Below, one piece after another: positions 12,407 to 13,881 of a DNA stretch of 13,881 bases. Each line of letters opens with the position of its first letter. Within the stretch, counting starts at the first letter, position 1. Under the pieces are notes generated by a model. The model was not told the DNA's origin, made no database searches, and saw only the letters and a program-made list of their open reading frames with translations. Source of the DNA: an uncultured Prevotellaceae bacterium (GTDB lineage Bacteria > Bacteroidota > Bacteroidia > Bacteroidales > Bacteroidaceae); assembly GCA_902775075.1 (NCBI GenBank), contig CACYKX010000070.1:1-13881 (forward strand), given 5' to 3'. The translations under genes and the position numbers were made by a program.

Positions 12407-13881
12407 ATGGTAAGGAGGCTACTTTGGAGTTGTATAACATTCCTTCTGCTTCTTAGTGTCTCTGCTCATGCGGAGAGGAAGGTGTTCTTTAACTTGACAG
12501 CAAGTCAAGTTAAAGTAGACTCCATTCTGCCTCAGTTTACCTATTCCCTTCCGCTTACCGGTGATTGGAGGGATTCTATTTATACGGTGAGCTTGGCTTA
12601 TCCGGAATTCATTGAGATGGATGCTTCGGATATTGTCGCTTATAACCATATATCGGGTGCACCTTTGCCCGAGTTACCAACTGTTGTACCCCAGTTGGCT
12701 ACAAATCGACAACAAGGTTCACTTGTTGTCAGTTTTTGTCCCTATGTATTCCGTGATAACAGATATCAGATTCTTGTCAGCTTTATGCTTCGTATAGAAG
12801 CTAAGATGAAATCTCGATTTGCTAGAAAGTTGTGTTCTGTTACCCGTACTTCGTCTTTGCAGCAGCGTTATGCACAATCCTCGGTTCTGGCTACAGGAAA
12901 CTGGGCCAAGATTCGTGTGCCGTCTACTGGCGTGTTTCAGTTGACGGAGAATATCATCCGACGGGCTGGTTTCACAGATATAAATAAGGTGAAGATCTAT
13001 GGATATGGTGGCGCACTGCAACCGGAAAAACTAGACGGAGATTATCTCGCAAGTCATGATGACCTGAAAGAAGTTGCACAGTGTGTGATAGGAGGTAAAC
13101 ATCTATTTTATGCCCAAGGACCTGTAAGTTGGTCGGACTATACGACAACCATAAGAACACGAAACCCATATTCAAACTATGGTTACTATCTGATTACACA
13201 AAGCGAAGAACCCTCTCTGAAGATCGATTCTGTAGACTTTCTGCAAAGTTTCTATCCATCCCCGAATGATTATCATCATTTGTATGAAGTAGATGGGTAT
13301 AGTTGGTATCATGGTGGAAGAAATCTCTTCGACCCAGAAGAAATTATCAGTGGACGGAGCAAGCAAATTGTCTTTGCTAATCCCCAAGGTGCTAATAGCG
13401 GTAAACTATATGTGAAGATTACAGCCAGTTCGGAGAATACATCCTCTGTTTGGGTGAATGGTACGTGCCGAGGCCAGTTGAAGATAAAACTGTCTTCTTA
13501 TGATAAGGCTAATGAAGCCTCTGCAATCTATGATATAGACCGTTTGTCGACTAGTGATACGATACTTATCAAAAACGAGTCGGGCGGTCCTATCCGTCTT
13601 GACTATGTGAGTATGTCTGTGGACAAGCCCCTGCCGGCACCGAATCTGTCATCTGTCCGGTCAACTCCAGAATACGTTTATAATATAACCAATCAAAATC
13701 ATCATGCCGATGCCCAAGCTAATATGGTCATCATCATTCCGACTTCGCAGAAACTCTTGACGCAGGCACAACGTCTCAAGGCTTTCCACGAAAGTCATGA
13801 CTCCTTGAGTGTGAACATCGTAGCAGCAGATGAACTCTATAATGAATTCTCCAGTGGTACACCGGATGTCAATGCATATCG
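12407..13881 (+). CDS. porU: PorU-like type IX secretion C25 (gingipain-family) protease, N-terminal part
   Basis: An open frame from the ATG at 12407 runs to the window edge without a stop (491 codons). It starts with a signal peptide (MVRRLLWSCITFLLLLSVSAHA, cleavage near 22). Residues about 23-390 form a long beta-rich region containing the block NWAKIRVPSTGVFQLTEN, GFTDINKVKIYGYGG and YLITQSEEPSLKID, as in PorU. The peptidase C25 domain begins near MVIIIPTSQKLLTQAQRLKAF and ELYNEFSSGTPDVNAY; its catalytic His and Cys lie beyond the edge. PorU is the sortase that removes the C-terminal signal of type IX cargo and attaches it to the surface glycan. The gene starts 3 bp after the FAH-family gene. 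The call rests on motif style and length; another C25 peptidase is possible. Confidence 0.8.
   Translation, partial: MVRRLLWSCITFLLLLSVSAHAERKVFFNLTASQVKVDSILPQFTYSLPLTGDWRDSIYTVSLAYPEFIEMDASDIVAYNHISGAPLPELPTVVPQLATNRQQGSLVVSFCPYVFRDNRYQILVSFMLRIEAKMKSRFARKLCSVTRTSSLQQRYAQSSVLATGNWAKIRVPSTGVFQLTENIIRRAGFTDINKVKIYGYGGALQPEKLDGDYLASHDDLKEVAQCVIGGKHLFYAQGPVSWSDYTTTIRTRNPYSNYGYYLITQSEEPSLKIDSVDFLQSFYPSPNDYHHLYEVDGYSWYHGGRNLFDPEEIISGRSKQIVFANPQGANSGKLYVKITASSENTSSVWVNGTCRGQLKIKLSSYDKANEASAIYDIDRLSTSDTILIKNESGGPIRLDYVSMSVDKPLPAPNLSSVRSTPEYVYNITNQNHHADAQANMVIIIPTSQKLLTQAQRLKAFHESHDSLSVNIVAADELYNEFSSGTPDVNAY

Noticed and set aside
12413..12418. AGGAGG as a ribosome site for a later porU start
   Set aside because: It encodes Arg-Arg of the signal peptide, and the TTG at the right spacing is out of frame.

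Overview
The window looks like a chromosomal segment from a Bacteroidota species, most likely Prevotella or Segatella. Many intergenic regions carry the phylum's -7 promoter box TAnnTTTG, often with TTG or TTTG about 19-20 bp upstream. Lipoprotein and signal-peptide styles fit, and the right end encodes the start of a PorU-type (type IX secretion) protease. The species call is inference from sequence style; no search was run.

Left third (1-5069): the end of a surface-polysaccharide locus. Minus-strand genes are a Wzx-type flippase (runs off the left edge), a GT14-family glycosyltransferase, an SDR-type nucleotide-sugar epimerase/dehydratase, an IspD-like cytidylyltransferase broken by an in-frame amber codon, and a hexapeptide-repeat acyltransferase. 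One LicD-family phosphotransferase lies on the plus strand, divergent from the glycosyltransferase and convergent with the epimerase. The IspD-like, SDR and LicD genes together resemble a pathway that makes a CDP-alditol and transfers its phospho-alditol, but the nonsense codon may have disabled it.

Middle (5070-8700): accessory ground. It holds an unknown lipoprotein, a short N-terminal remnant of an ECF sigma factor, and a complete miniature transcription unit for a 29-residue hydrophobic peptide with promoter, 5-codon upstream ORF/hairpin, ribosome site, ORF and intrinsic terminator. A secreted alpha/beta-hydrolase esterase with a C-terminal starch-binding-like domain follows under its own promoter. 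About 1 kb of apparently non-coding DNA then carries helically phased short repeats and three dyads centred on GTTAAC, spaced 44 and 22 bp.

Right third (8692-13881): a core translation operon rplM-rpsI-rpsB-tsf with a long folded leader before rplM and a second structured leader before rpsB, closed by an intrinsic terminator. That terminator ends three bases before the start codon of a fumarylacetoacetate-hydrolase-family gene. The hydrolase gene is followed 3 bp later by the porU-like gene, whose first 491 codons are in the window and which continues past the right edge.
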